DNA from: Plasmopara viticola
Lineage: Eukaryota > Oomycota > Peronosporomycetes > Peronosporales > Peronosporaceae
Reading direction: 5' to 3'
NCBI GenBank assembly: GCA_001695595.3
Contig: MBPM02000086.1
Location: 234,496 to 298,495 of the forward strand
DNA length: 64,000 nt
Positions 11,801-22,515 of this stretch are shown in pieces; the stretch's first letter is position 1, and every line of letters begins with the position of its first letter. Under the pieces are notes generated by a model. It did no database searches and was not told the DNA's origin. It worked only from the letters and a program-made list of their open reading frames with translations. A program made the position numbers and the translations under genes.

Positions 11801-14743
11801 AATAATTATGGAACGTCTGAACGTTGCTTATTGATCTGAAAATATGTAACCACCAATTACTATGTATAGTACCGATGTACATGTATTGTTGGGGCAATGT
11901 GATCATATGATGTAATGGCCGCTACCGGCAAAAATGCCGGTGTTGACGATTACGTCACAAGTACTGCCAACAGCCATAGCTTTGTAGATATAAAGATTTT
12001 CTTTCCGTGTCATAGTCTCATCGTATGAAGTGGGTACGAGAAACACCACATAAATTATTGACCCTCTCGTGTTGAAGTAGTAAGGGCTTAGCCGCTTTGA
12101 TCAGGTCTCAAGTTCCAAATCTTTAGCCTTGCAAAATATAAATTCGATACACTTTGTGCGTCACTTTATTTTCCTACGGTGAGATAATTTCACGCAACAG
12201 AAAATTTGTTGCTTCTCCAGCGAAATGCCACCCACCCTCTACAACGTCGTCACCGCTGAATGTTTCGACGGTGATATCTTCACGTTTGTTGGCAATAGAT
12301 TTCTGAATGTACCTCAGTAGCTGCAAATCGGATTATGATATTTATTCGAAAGAAACAAGAATTATTTTAAAAATGAGACCCCCTTCGATGATATAGACAA
12401 ACTGGTATCAGTATCTAGATTTAAAGCTATCCAAAATTGTCTGCTTGTAAAGTCTGACCTTCTGCCCCTAAGTAGTGAATTCCCCTATCAAGGCTGTTCA
12501 TGTTAATGTGTATTAAGGGGTGGCCTTTGACAATATACTTCTTTTTGGAAGCTTCCTTTTACCAAAACATGAATCTTTATGTTTTAAACATCGCTTGGCT
12601 TGTGTCACACAATATGGCAGTACCATAAAGATTTGTGTTACCCCTTGTGCTCTTCCCCATCAAATCGTTTGACTCTCGAGTTCCTACCAATCACTTTCTC
12701 CTTGCTAGATATGATACCCCACCGTTGTGACAAGTGTCTTTGTTCATGTGTCTTCACAACAGAAGAATGAGCAGTAAGCTCATCAAGCCTACAGATCTAG
12801 GTCAACTTACCATTTCGTCGTCCGCACCTCGTGGATAGCACTTGCAGAATACGATACATGCTCGCAGTGTACGAAAAACACGCGGTATATTAACCTCAAT
12901 GCGCTATGTCGTCGAATGATAAGAAAGTTATGAGGATATGGTTACGAAAAAGCTCTTACCGGCTTTTTGCTTTGAGCCCACGATATCTTAAGGTAATAGT
13001 TGGACCTTGCAGAATGTCAGCTGTGTTTAATCAGTAAAGAGGGGTTAAATAGCATGCTTTTAAAGTAAACCAAAAAAGTTTAAATCATAGTTCTTAATTA
13101 AATTTACCAGTGGTGAAAGGTACTATTTCTTACTAACAATCTAAGGATTGAGAGGGTAAATAGGTAATTACAGACAAAATGAAGTATCGCGCCATTCAAT
13201 CTACAGCGGTCCCACACTTAAATGGGTCGGAGTACACTATTGACCTTTTAGATATACCAAACATTCTATTGAGAGGGTCTTAAAAGCCAGATTGAAGTCA
13301 TGACGTACCTCCGGCACCTCTGCAAAGAGTTGTCCAGCAAATAACTTATCTGATAGCGCAATTATGTATACGCATTACGCGACTGGTATCGCCCATTACC
13401 ATCGCCATATTTATAAGAAGGTTGAAGGGCCGTGTATTCACAAGGGTGAGCCTTATCAGCCAGTTAAGCACGGATTTTACTACAAAGGGAAGCGACTTCT
13501 CGATGCAGCACGAATATTACTTTGAAGGGAAGCGACATCCGCCGCAGCTCGAGACAAGAGGCGAGGCGGATGAAACTCATGGGTCACATGAGCATATGCG
13601 TAATCTTCTTCTTCAGAGTATCGGGGTCCGGATATGTGAAACAAAGAACAACCTTGGCGGCCAGAGTGACTTTTTGAGCAAATACGTAACAAACATTCCA
13701 TGCGTACTTCGTGTAAACGGCATATAGCCGAGGCTAAAAAGCCTCCTCTAGCGCTTTTTGACATTTAAGCGATCTGTATCTCTATGTTGAGCGCGATGTG
13801 AAGTGGAGCAGCTTTCACTAGCGCCGCAAACTTCTTGTAAAGTGACGCGGTAATATCGCTTTACAGACCGTGCAGAAATTGTTTGGGCTGCCAAATTAAA
13901 AAGGTCTACAGCAAACCGATATCAATAACGCGTCTCAAAATACTGGTCTGTACAGTCATTATAGCTGACAGAGTTGCCACAAGGCCATTGTGTCTGAATG
14001 GAAAAGCAACGAGCGCTTTGTGAGTAATTTGCTAAATTTTAGCAGCAGACCCTACAATTTCGATCGGGGCTAAAGCTTTCTACTGAAGCGAAGACTGGGC
14101 TGTCTCAATTTACTTAATTAGCTTGTTGTGTCGTTCAATCAATCTTTCGTCCAATGCTGTAGACTTTTTGGCCGGTATAATTTGCTTCTTACTCGATCCA
14201 AAAACATTTTTTTAATAAGTTGTGGTGCTCATGATGCTAAAGAGTACGCATTTTTTTTTACTTTTTACCCTTATCTTTAGGCTGCTAATGACGACAAGTT
14301 AAAATGTTAGTTTGCGGGCCAAAAGCAGGCTCTTTGATTACGCTAAATAATGTTCTTTTAAACCTATGTTTGCGTAGAATCAGTTGCCCTAGCTTAAGTC
14401 TATCCAACGCAAATTGTTTGCTTATTGTAAGGATTGCAAACCCGCTCGAAGGCCTTCATTTCGGTATGTTTTATGAACTTTGCAATTTGGACATTCTTCT
14501 GGATCGGTTCTTATTTTTCACTTGTTGCGACAGAGAAATGCAAGGACTGGGAATTTCGTGGTCAGGTAAAACGATTAACTTGGATGTCATAAAGATCACT
14601 GGCCGCCTGAACCCATGGTACAATCGCTTTTAAGACAACACTCAGGTTAGACAGTCTGTTCTACAAAAGAGTATGTTTGGCAAGTTTAGCCCGAGTCGAT
14701 GCTTTGAGCAACAAAGCCCTTACGTTTAAATTTTCTGGATGCA
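8823..14743. other. Long gene-free stretch with decayed repeat DNA
   Basis: There are about 5.9 kb without a supportable gene. Frames up to 136 codons (11263-11673, plus) have no recognisable domain or bias. A segment starting TGTTGGGG at about 11889 with TATAAAG at about 11991 looks like an eroded LTR, but no second copy or terminal CA could be fixed. Upstream parts of the gypsy element read at 14.7-15.5 kb may lie in 12-14.7 kb in unreadable form. Confidence 0.4.
10869..10993 (+). repeat. Imperfect two-copy tandem repeat
   Basis: GTAAAATTGGCTTG occurs at 10869-10882 and again at 10921-10934. Each is followed by ACAAGTATGGTG or ACAAGTATAGTG and then TTAC, with unequal spacing (52 and about 73 bp). 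This is a small local duplication without an obvious role. Confidence 0.4.
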
Positions 14744-15530
14744 CATAATGCTGAAATCAGTGGATATTCAGGCCGAGTTGTAGTTCTCGGTCATCAAACC
14801 ATCTCAGTTTCCAGGTAGGTAGCCAAGTAAATAAGAACTCGTAAGACCTACCAAAGACTTGGATCTGCGAATCGCACGTCAGCTCCTTTGCAGAGTCTGC
14901 CAATATCTGCTGACTGTTGGGAGCCTTTATGGCCTCAATTGTTTTTGCCATGCCGGAGGCTGATGGGAACACAAGCATAGGTTTTTCATGTGGCAGCTGA
15001 TTCAGCCAGTGAAATAAGAAGGCTGTTCAAAGATTCGGTATTTGTACATCTTGGTCGTTTACATTCGATAGAATTCGGTAGGGACCTACAGCTTATCGCT
15101 GCTTTTGGCAAGCGGTGTTCTCACTATAGTTACTTACTCACTGATGCCAACAGTCGACAACCTTCTGACTTATAGTCAGACATAAAGAGGCAGCCGTTAA
15201 TCTCACGGTACACTAGTGAGATAGCAAAAAAAAAAAGACAAAGACGAAAGAGAGAATTCGATACTGCCACAAACTACGACATTTGCCACGCAAAAAGGCA
15301 AATCCGACAGTTTGCAAGAAAGATGACAGGACGTTTGATTGGACTTCAGCCTTTAAAATGGCGTGCACCATCGTCTCTCCTTAAAAGATGTCGACGCACC
15401 CAACATTTTATGCATGACGCCCCAAGAGGAATGTTAATCCTGAGAACTTTGAGCCTCATTCGAGTCCTGAGGTGCCTTCTGCTTCTTTTCAACTTGTCGT
15501 CCTTGCGCTTGACCATATTTTTAGGATAAG
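14744..15530 (+). mobile_element. Decayed Ty3/gypsy integrase relic
   Basis: Several gypsy integrase blocks appear in order on the plus strand, across stops and frame changes. The zinc-binding N-terminus starts at 14744 (HNAEISGYSGR) and continues as IRTRKTYQRLGSANRTSAPL (about 14837-14896), where the two CxxC cysteines have become Arg and Tyr. It is followed by QSLPISADCWEPL (14897-14935), the usual linker into the core. The core start is read as MPEADGNTS (14950-14976). The second half of the core is DSVFVHLGRLHSIEFGRDLQ (about 15032-15091). The C-terminal block KMSTHPTFYA..RPKR (15385-15428) matches the conserved hPtFyvgrLk motif. Lost zinc ligands, many stops and frameshifts show it is dead. 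Gag and reverse transcriptase portions could not be read upstream. Confidence 0.75.
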
Positions 15531-16947
15531 TACGGGATACCAAACGGCGGTTGATAGTGCCCATAGTTATTGCTGCATTGGCCTAAGGCAGAGAAGCCAA
15601 GTACCTATAAGTCTATGCTCTTTCAAAGACCAGCCCATCCTGAAAAACACAACATGCGTTATCGATTCTCCGAAGCGATTCGGACGCCTCGCGCTTAGGC
15701 GCGTGACAATTGACATGACCGAAAAGTTTATGATCCTCGAAGAGGCCGCGACTTGACCATCAAAGCAAAGATCTAAGCAACCTTAAGCGCGCTTACTTGA
15801 TTGCGGTAGAGAAAGTCACGAAACAGAGCCGAAAGAAAAGTCCTCCTGCGCATCTTTACGTCCAATGCCAATCGGACCTTCATGTGAATTGCGTTGTAAA
15901 ACAAATGTAATTTCACGGGGGTCAATATCTTCTTTGAAATGGTGCAGATTTTTCGATTCATAAAACCGGTAGGTGCTTCTAACTGTCCTTCTTGAAGGCC
16001 GATGTTATCTGGAATCCAAAACAACGCGCGCTTTGTAAGTCTTTCGTGGCACAATAGAGTACGGTGGAAGAAAGCCAAAGACAATCCGGAATATAGGTGT
16101 TTCCGACTAACTACGTGAGCAGATTGTACTTTTGGCTTACGAACGCGATATACTGTGTCTAATGCGATTGGGTGTCGGTTTACAACACCTTGGAAGCTGC
16201 CCGATCTCAAATTATATTGTCTACTTATACTGTGGTGGTGGTGGCAGTACTCAAGAATGGCTTTCATTCGGTGTAATGGGTTGGCGGAATGAAAAGGCAG
16301 TGCTAAAAGCACACGCATATCCACCGCTAGGTCGCACTGGGACAAAGAGTACGCGTTTGTATAAATGCTACGTGAGGAGACCCTTCAGAAGCATTCACGG
16401 AGCGCGAAGCAAATATAAGTACTGCTCGGCGCCATGACTTGCATTGACCAGAAAGCGCCCATCTCGAAGGCCATCCTCTTTCTCGCTCGACCCGCACTTG
16501 GCGGCGACTCGAGACATAATCAGGAGGTGGGAATAGCCTTTCCTCTAATGCGTAGATGACATTGGCCACTATAACAAGGGCATCTCAGGTCGAGATTGGT
16601 CCCTGGGAGCCACGCCTATAATGTCTTTGTGAGTACGTCTTTTAAATGACCCGTTAGTCTGATAACACCTATTTGGGCGTAATTGAGCTCAGCGCTCATA
16701 AAAAATAATAGGTTAGACCAATACACAAGATTGTATTAAATTGGTCAGTCTTAATTCTATCGGGAATAGAGAGTGCATTTACCGAAAAAATGGTATGTCT
16801 TCCTTTATGCCCACTCTGTGCAAAGTGCTGTGACCCTTTCACATGTGGCCTGGCTAGATTACAGCTATCTATTAAAGGAGTGGTTCTCCACGATATATAG
16901 TTCCCTGAGCTAACTTTTTTTGCTAAAATGCATCAAAACAGCAACTT
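15531..16947. other. Gene-free stretch, unrecognised frames only
   Basis: The 190-codon minus-strand frame at 15773-16345 and the 101-codon plus-strand frame at 16132-16437 overlap, lack recognisable domains and have no shared codon bias with the good genes. They may be the 3' part and flank of the gypsy relic. No LTR could be delimited. Confidence 0.35.
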
Positions 16948-17243
16948 GTATTGTATTGTATTACGTTATCGCGTTGCCAAGTTATGCACGTGCTAGGCAT
17001 AGTCTGGCTAGTCCACGGCACAGAGTGGTGTCCGCATATGTCGGGTCTCGTTCGGCGGGCAGTGCAGCCAGCACTGAGGTCGTGAGGGTCTTCCATTATT
17101 TTGTTTATCTCTGACTTGGTAAGGGCCCAAGTGGCGCCCTGGTGCTGGAGACCGTCGCGTCGAGGGTGAGACTCGTTAGAGACCTGCAGATGCCCGAGAG
17201 CACCTGCCCGAAGCGCGCGAGCATTTAGCCCCCGCGCTTGGAA
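16948..17243 (-). mobile_element. Non-LTR retroelement fragment, copy 1
   Basis: About 296 bp nearly identical to the copy at 18168-18460, apart from a 3-bp indel (CACTGAG versus CGAG context near 17073) and scattered substitutions. On the minus strand it ends in a short simple tail of repeated AATAC units, as expected of a LINE or SINE 3' end. It starts about 30 bp further in than copy 2, consistent with 5' truncation. It abuts the arrestin-like pseudogene exactly where that homology stops. I found no convincing target-site duplication; only GTTG is shared by the two flanks. Confidence 0.65.
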
Positions 17244-18085
17244 CAACCGCAGATCCAGCTTCTGTTTGATCGTCGTCCCTGCTTTGATACCAGGATAGAC
17301 TCGAAGGCAAATACACGTAGATCCTCCTAAAGTCTTGATTTCACTGCCCAAGTCCAACGTAACGTCCTCGTAAATCATTGACGGCTTGCTCATGTCTTTT
17401 GAAGTGCCATTGTTAATCTAAATTTGCGCCGTCAAAATGTCCCCAGCAACGTAAACATGGTTCGGCAGCTGCGCTGACATCAAGCAAATTCCCCTTTTAA
17501 TTAAACGCAACAAATAAATTTCAGCTGATGCCAAGTTCTCTAGTGAATGCACAGGATGGCCAATAGGCAGAAGTTGCACCACAAAGGTCTTACTGGCTTT
17601 CATATTTGTCGAGAACTTCCCTTTTACCGTCATGATAGCCGTGGCAGAGTAAGCAAGCGATGCGTCGATGCGACTTAAGACGCTGACATAGCAATTTGAT
17701 ACGTAGAACGAATTGGGCAACGTGTAAGTCAGTAAGAAACGAATAGGAAAAACGTATTCACCAGGCTGACACGATTGCTTTCCGGTACTTAAAACGACAT
17801 TGAATAAAAACATAGCACAACATTCAAGACATGAATGGACAGCTTATAATTATTGCATGTCCTACCTCTTTGTCAACATGTAGATATTCTCGGGATGCAT
17901 GGCCGCGGCTTGGCCACCGACTTGCCGCAAATGCGCAACACCAGCTCTGTAAAATTAAGCGGCTCCGTGACGCTAAGCACCACGCTACCGTTAAAAAAAT
18001 TTCCTGCCGTATAGTGTAAGCGATCAAGATTCACTGCGAGCTTGCCTTTCGCGCCGAAGGCTAGGACCTTCCCAATTTGCCCATG
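17244..18085 (-). pseudogene. Arrestin-like pseudogene, nonsense, frameshift and 3' truncation
   Basis: The minus strand encodes a recognisable arrestin-fold protein in pieces. The N-terminal strand pattern GKLAVNLDRLHYTAGNFFNG is read from about 18048. It is followed by LNFTELVLRICGKSVAK and then a TGA at 17873-17875. A frame change leads to FNVVLSTG and PGEYVFPIRFLLTYTLPNSF, the classic arrestin-N motif. The same frame reaches NHVYVAGDILTAQI and a TAG at 17418-17420, then continues without shift (INNGTSKDMSKPS), which is the start of an arrestin C domain. The reading ends at KLDLRL, where the retroelement copy begins at 17243. No in-frame ATG is visible before the first block; the codon at that position reads CAT. 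Active members are cytoplasmic trafficking adaptors. This copy cannot make a full protein unless the TAG and the shift are sequencing errors. Confidence 0.72.
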
Positions 18086-18158
18086 TCAGAAAAAGTGTAA
18101 TAAAGCAATGATATTTCAGTACTGTACCTTGCACTGCGCGGTGTATGATAGATTACAT

Positions 18159-18170
18159 AAGTGATTAGTA
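18159..18170. repeat. Left target-site duplication of retroelement copy 2
   Basis: AAGTGATTAGTA, identical to 18491-18502 on the other side of the element. An exact 12-bp direct repeat at these positions is the expected footprint of target-primed insertion. The last bases (GTA) could also belong to the tail. Confidence 0.75.
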
Positions 18171-18490
18171 TTGTATTGTATTACGTTATCGCGTTGCCAA
18201 GTTATGCACGTGCTAGGCTCAGTCTGGCTAGTCCACGGCATAGAGTGGTGTCCGCATGCGTCGGGTCTCGTTCGGCGGGCAGTGCAGCCAGCGAGGTCGT
18301 GAGGGTCTCCCATTATTTTGTTTAGCTCTGACTTGGTAAGAGCCCAGGTGACGCCCTGGTGCTGGAGACCGTCGCGTCGAGGGTGAGACTCGTTAAAGAC
18401 CTGCAGATGCCCGAGGGCACCTGCCCGAAGCGCGCGAGCATTTAGCCCCCGCGCTTGGAAGGAGAGCGTCACCCCAACCTTTTCCGAAGC
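18171..18490 (-). mobile_element. Non-LTR retroelement (SINE or short LINE 3' end), copy 2, 320 bp
   Basis: The element is bounded by a perfect 12-bp direct repeat and ends on the minus strand in AATAC-unit tail sequence. Its 5' end carries about 30 bp (GCTTCGGAAAAGGTTGGGGT at the start) missing from copy 1. The 118-codon frame across it is accidental or a remnant of a LINE C-terminus. I could not find convincing RNA polymerase III A and B boxes, so SINE versus 5'-truncated LINE stays open. Confidence 0.72.
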
Positions 18491-18502
18491 AAGTGATTAG
18501 TA
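18491..18502. repeat. Right target-site duplication of retroelement copy 2
   Basis: AAGTGATTAGTA, a perfect match to 18159-18170. Confidence 0.75.
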
Positions 18503-19055
18503 GCTTTCCGATGAAAAAAGGCCTTTTAAAGACGCCTGGTTAATAGGAGCTCATTAAAGTGATGAGGTAGCCTTTAAATTAACGAAATGGTCTGCCCGTT
18601 GGGCTATCAGGTATATTTATGTACAATAAGCTCAATCATTGTATGCTACTCTGGCGTAAGGGTAAAGGCCGATTTCGCTAATATCCTCCAGCTTACCATT
18701 ATGTGTAAGTACAAAATAATTGATTGCAAAAGCTAAAATTCGTCAGCACGAAAAAGATTCACCGCGCTTCTCAACACCCTCGCGACATATCTGGACATTA
18801 ATGGAATGATCCTGTCAAAGAGACCAACGCCTGAATAGTATTGTGCAGTAAACAGTGAGTGACTGGAAGCAAATGAGCAACTGACTTGGCCAAAAGAAGC
18901 TAATTTGATTGTCTATAAGGGTTATGTTTGTACGAATATTGCGTCACAAAAACTCTCTACGACATCACGGCAACTTCAAGCACGACCAAATTATTGTCGC
19001 GTTTTGCACTACATATTAATCTAATTTATATTCGAGCCTAAATCAAATTTTGGCC
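18503..19055. other. Intergenic region upstream of glycerol kinase
   Basis: This holds the presumptive promoter and 5' leader of the glycerol kinase gene. The last 150 bases are AT-rich. I could not place an oomycete initiator motif (TCATTYY) with confidence, and no other gene is visible. Confidence 0.45.
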
Positions 19056-20639
19056 ATGAAAATAAAAGAAGTATCGGCGAAGATAGCATCTTTGGCCCCA
19101 CCCGCGATGTCGGCATCTTTCGTTGGCGCCATTGATCAGGGCACCACCAGCTCGCGCTTCATCGTGTTCGACTGCCGTGGCAACATAATGACGAATTACC
19201 AACTGGAGCACAAGCAGATTTACCGGCAGCCGGGATGGTGTGAGCATGATGCTGATGAGATCATGCGCAACGTGGAGACCTGCGTGCGCGAGGCACTGGC
19301 CAAGAGCAAAATTAAGCTCTCGCAGCTACAGGCCATTGGTATCACTAATCAGCGGGAAACATCCCTCATCTGGGACCGCACCACTGGCAAGCCGCTTTAC
19401 AATGCCATCGTCTGGCATGATACGCGCACAACAGAAATAGTGCATCGCCTTAAGAACGGCGAAGGTGAGGGTTTCTCAGGTTCGGGTACCGACCGATTTC
19501 GCGCAATTACGGGCTTGCCAATAGCCACATACTTTTCGGCCGTAAAGATTATGTGGATGCTCGATACATTACCCGGCTTACGAGCTAAAGCCGAGTCTGG
19601 TGACGTTATCTTCGGCAACATTGATACTTGGCTTATATGGAAGCTCAGTGGGGGCATCAACGGTGGCGTGCACGTGACGGACGTGTCCAACGCCTCGCGT
19701 ACAAATTTGATGCGTTTGGATACACTTCAGTGGGATGACGACATTCTTAAATGCCTCAATATCCCGAAATCGATTCTGCCAGTCATTTGCTCGAGTTCCG
19801 AGGTCTATGCGTTAGGTCACAAAGATAGTGTGATTCCTGGCATTCCAATATCGGGCGATTTGGGTGATCAGCAGGCGGCTCTCTTCGGTCAGGCTTGCTT
19901 CTCGCCAGGTGAAGCTAAGAATACGTACGGTACAGGCTGTTTCTTCATGATGAATACTGGTGTCACACCTACACCCTCAACAAAAGGCCTGCTCACGACA
20001 ATGGGCTACAAAATTGGTGACCAGCCGGCTGTGTATGCACTGGAAGGGTCTATCTCTTACGCCGGATCTCTTGTCCAGTGGCTGCGGGACAATCTCAAGA
20101 TGATCAATAGTGCACCCGGCGTTGAGGAGTATGCCAAGCAAGTCAAAGAAAATGGTGGTGTCTACCTCGTTCCAGCTTTCTCTGGTCTATTTGCACCTCA
20201 CTGGCGTGATGACGCGCGCGGTGTCATTGTGGGCTTGACATCCTACACTACCCGTGACCATATTTGCCGTGCTGCCCTGGAGGCTACAGCTTTTCAGACA
20301 CAAGAGGTAGTTGCAGCAATGGAAGCTGATAGTGGCGTACACTTGACCAAACTTAAGGTAGATGGCGGTATGGTGGTAAATCAGACGCTGATGCAGTTCC
20401 AATCGGATTTGCTGAACGTGCCGGTGGTGCGTCCAGTTGTTGCAGAAACAACAGCATTGGGGGCTGCTTACGCCGCAGGTCTTGCCGTAGGATTTTGGAA
20501 GACCACCGAGGAGTTGCGCAAGAATTGGCAGGTGAGTGCTACATGGTTTCCAGACATGGAAGCAGAAAAGCGCATTCACTTAAAACACCAATGGAACAAA
20601 GCCGTTGAGCGGACACTTAATTGGGAGGAGCAGGAATGA
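19056..20639 (+). CDS. glpK: Glycerol kinase, 527 aa
   Basis: ATP-dependent phosphorylation of glycerol to sn-glycerol 3-phosphate, the entry step of glycerol into glycolysis and lipid synthesis (GUT1 or GK in other eukaryotes). Family FGGY, complete and uninterrupted. The N-terminal phosphate loop [15 protein letters not shown] is at residues 25-39. Glycerol-contact residues equivalent to those of the E. coli enzyme are present: Arg100-Glu101 in NQRE, Trp120 in VWHD, Tyr159 in ATYFSAVK, and Asp271-Gln272 in [12 protein letters not shown]. The second FGGY block ([20 protein letters not shown]) and the C-terminal [17 protein letters not shown] are intact. I start at the ATG at 19056. A shorter start at Met18 (19107) would remove a 17-residue extension relative to bacterial enzymes, and both remain possible. 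The length fits the family (about 500). It is intron-less, and its 3' end faces the next gene 142 bp away. Confidence 0.97.
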   Translation: MKIKEVSAKIASLAPPAMSASFVGAIDQGTTSSRFIVFDCRGNIMTNYQLEHKQIYRQPGWCEHDADEIMRNVETCVREALAKSKIKLSQLQAIGITNQRETSLIWDRTTGKPLYNAIVWHDTRTTEIVHRLKNGEGEGFSGSGTDRFRAITGLPIATYFSAVKIMWMLDTLPGLRAKAESGDVIFGNIDTWLIWKLSGGINGGVHVTDVSNASRTNLMRLDTLQWDDDILKCLNIPKSILPVICSSSEVYALGHKDSVIPGIPISGDLGDQQAALFGQACFSPGEAKNTYGTGCFFMMNTGVTPTPSTKGLLTTMGYKIGDQPAVYALEGSISYAGSLVQWLRDNLKMINSAPGVEEYAKQVKENGGVYLVPAFSGLFAPHWRDDARGVIVGLTSYTTRDHICRAALEATAFQTQEVVAAMEADSGVHLTKLKVDGGMVVNQTLMQFQSDLLNVPVVRPVVAETTALGAAYAAGLAVGFWKTTEELRKNWQVSATWFPDMEAEKRIHLKHQWNKAVERTLNWEEQE

Positions 20640-20781
20640 TTTGTGGCGTCCTTTGAAAGTGGTGCAAATTTTACAGAAAGTGACGTTTACATATAAAAGT
20701 AATAGTATCAAGTCCGCATATCTTCCCAAACCAGCTAAGAATACGGTTACCGGTAACCCATTTAGTCGTCATATCTGTTAG

Positions 20782-22239
20782 TCATAGCTTTGGCGAACTC
20801 GCCGTAGTTGACACGGAGACGTTGTACTTTTCCAGCAAACTCGAAAGCCGCTCGGCCGAGTACTCCCACCGCATTTCTTTCGAAGTCGCGTCGGTCAAAA
20901 TCTCTTGCTTGTTTGCAGATGAAGACATATTAGGTGAAGACATATTAGGCAACTGATGGTACGAGGGAAACATGATAGTTTGTAAACTATAATGTTTTTC
21001 TTCCACTGATTGTAGGCTTGTCGAGGAATCCACGCATATTTCATCGCTCTTTACATCGCTTTGTGGTAATAGCCCGTTCGCCCATGACACAGGTTTTATC
21101 GCTGCTGTCAACGGAGTCGCGTGGTCAACAAATCGTCGGGATGGCACTGGCAACGAAGCCTCGAGCTCGCAAAGTGTTCCATTCGTTTTTCGCCTGCTAG
21201 AATTTTCAAACTGATTGCTTGAATTTTGCCGCTGATGGTAAAACTTGGTTGTTTGCCTTTCTTTTCCCAAAGGGTGTAGCTTTACAATTTTTCGTTCAAG
21301 GCTCTGGTCCCTCAGCTTTTTCTCAAAACTCGCTACCTTTCTACCTTGTGCTTTAGTGTCGTGTCTTTGTCGTCTTTTTGTCATTACACTCGTTACAACA
21401 GCATCATGGGGCTTGGATAAAGGCATACGTGTAGGTTTGCGACCTTCAACGAGTGGCGAAAGATCCTGCGAGTAACATGCCTGCATCTGTTCCTGTCGTT
21501 CCAATCTGTGTGTTGCTTGAGAGAAGGGATAATCGTTGCGAGTGGTACATACGGCTTCAGCGTGCTTGCGCACTGGCTTCGAAACATAGATCGATCCCTC
21601 ATTGCTCGTAAAACTTGATTGGTGAGTTTTCACTTTTGGCGGCTTCGGCTTCTTCTTGCCAGCAACGCCTTCCTGTTCAGAGCGACCTGTATTCTCATCA
21701 CCTAAAAACTGCTGGAACTTAAGCTCCTCTCCTCGTTTGCGGCACTCTTGGATAAAAAAAAAGTGCTTGCGCTGACGTCGAGCAAGTCTCCGCTCGACAA
21801 CAAGCGCCTCCTTCTTGGCACGCTCAGTTGCTTGAAGGCTTTCCCTTTGCTGCTCCAAGGCTTGTTGCTGAATTTGCAGAAGTTGCAGTTGATCCTGACA
21901 CTTTGCCTCAGCTTTCACTAGGAGACTCAACTTTGGCAGTGGTGAGAGAGTTCCGCTTCTGCTACTCAGTGATTCCGGCATCACATAATCCTTGCATGAC
22001 AAATGATGGAAACAAGATGCGCACAGCAGCTCGGGTCCAAGTGAGTCCGTGCTGTTTTCAGAGGCGTCAAGAGGCGTTTCCGGCATCGTCATTAGCCGAA
22101 AACAACCGACGCAGCACAACGGTGAGCTTTCTTGGCTGGCAGAAGAAGTAGCTGATTTTGAATCGAAGGGGCCGATAGCAGTACAGTCTTGCGCGTGCTC
22201 AGCTGTCATATTAGGTAGCTCGGTCTGCGGCCGGAACAT
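20782..22239 (-). CDS. Hypothetical coiled-coil protein with two CxxC pairs, 485 aa
   Basis: Not recognised as a named family. It is one open frame from an ATG (complement of 22237-22239), convergent with glycerol kinase. Residues 43-46 (CVGC) and 73-76 (CASC, followed by HHLSC) form two cysteine pairs 30 residues apart, a spacing compatible with one small zinc-binding site. Residues about 110-180 are a long Gln/Glu/Arg/Lys-rich helix (QLQLLQIQQQALEQQRESLQ), predicted coiled coil. The rest is basic, Ser/Lys/Arg-rich and probably disordered, with several KR clusters that could act as nuclear signals. Near the C-terminus a 15-bp in-frame tandem duplication (about 20930-20960) gives PNMSSPNMSS. 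The inferred role is a scaffold or nucleic-acid-associated protein; no enzymatic motif is present. Confidence 0.72.
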   Translation of the reverse strand: MFRPQTELPNMTAEHAQDCTAIGPFDSKSATSSASQESSPLCCVGCFRLMTMPETPLDASENSTDSLGPELLCASCFHHLSCKDYVMPESLSSRSGTLSPLPKLSLLVKAEAKCQDQLQLLQIQQQALEQQRESLQATERAKKEALVVERRLARRQRKHFFFIQECRKRGEELKFQQFLGDENTGRSEQEGVAGKKKPKPPKVKTHQSSFTSNEGSIYVSKPVRKHAEAVCTTRNDYPFSQATHRLERQEQMQACYSQDLSPLVEGRKPTRMPLSKPHDAVVTSVMTKRRQRHDTKAQGRKVASFEKKLRDQSLERKIVKLHPLGKERQTTKFYHQRQNSSNQFENSSRRKTNGTLCELEASLPVPSRRFVDHATPLTAAIKPVSWANGLLPQSDVKSDEICVDSSTSLQSVEEKHYSLQTIMFPSYHQLPNMSSPNMSSSANKQEILTDATSKEMRWEYSAERLSSLLEKYNVSVSTTASSPKL

Positions 22240-22515
22240 CTATTGAAGCGGTAAAATTTAACTATCTTAACATATGATGGCCGCTTATCAGTAAAAATAT
22301 AGGTACCGACTTACGAATTGTGTACGGTATGACATGTTAGATCAGGTAGAAACTTAAATTTGGAGCTTCTATAAATATAGAGAATCAGCAAGCACGAAAT
22401 GTGCCCGGAGGTCAAAACAAGAACAAAATCTGGTGAATTTCAAAGCCTATTCAAATTGTGTCAGCATAGATTCCGCCATAAGTCAATGTACATTTAGCTG
22501 TCGTCCAATTACCAG
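22240..22515. other. Intergenic region, presumed promoter of the coiled-coil gene
   Basis: AT-rich, without open frames of note. It lies between the start of the coiled-coil gene and the 3' end of the pseudogene-like frame to the right, both on the minus strand. Confidence 0.4.

Noticed and set aside
11889..12120. Possible Copia-type LTR starting TGTTGGGG with a TATAAAG
   Set aside because: No second copy, no terminal CA that could be fixed, no primer-binding site and no readable Copia proteins nearby.
15773..16345. 190-codon minus-strand frame
   Set aside because: No recognisable domain. It overlaps a plus-strand frame of similar quality in decayed repeat DNA.
16814..16834. 21-nt near match to 33079-33099 (CTCTGTGCAA.GTGCTGTGAC)
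   Set aside because: The similarity does not extend on either side, and one such match in 64 kb is within chance.
19050..19055. Two extra N-terminal codons for glycerol kinase beginning at TTG
   Set aside because: A TTG start is implausible for a eukaryotic nuclear gene, and the first ATG is at 19056.
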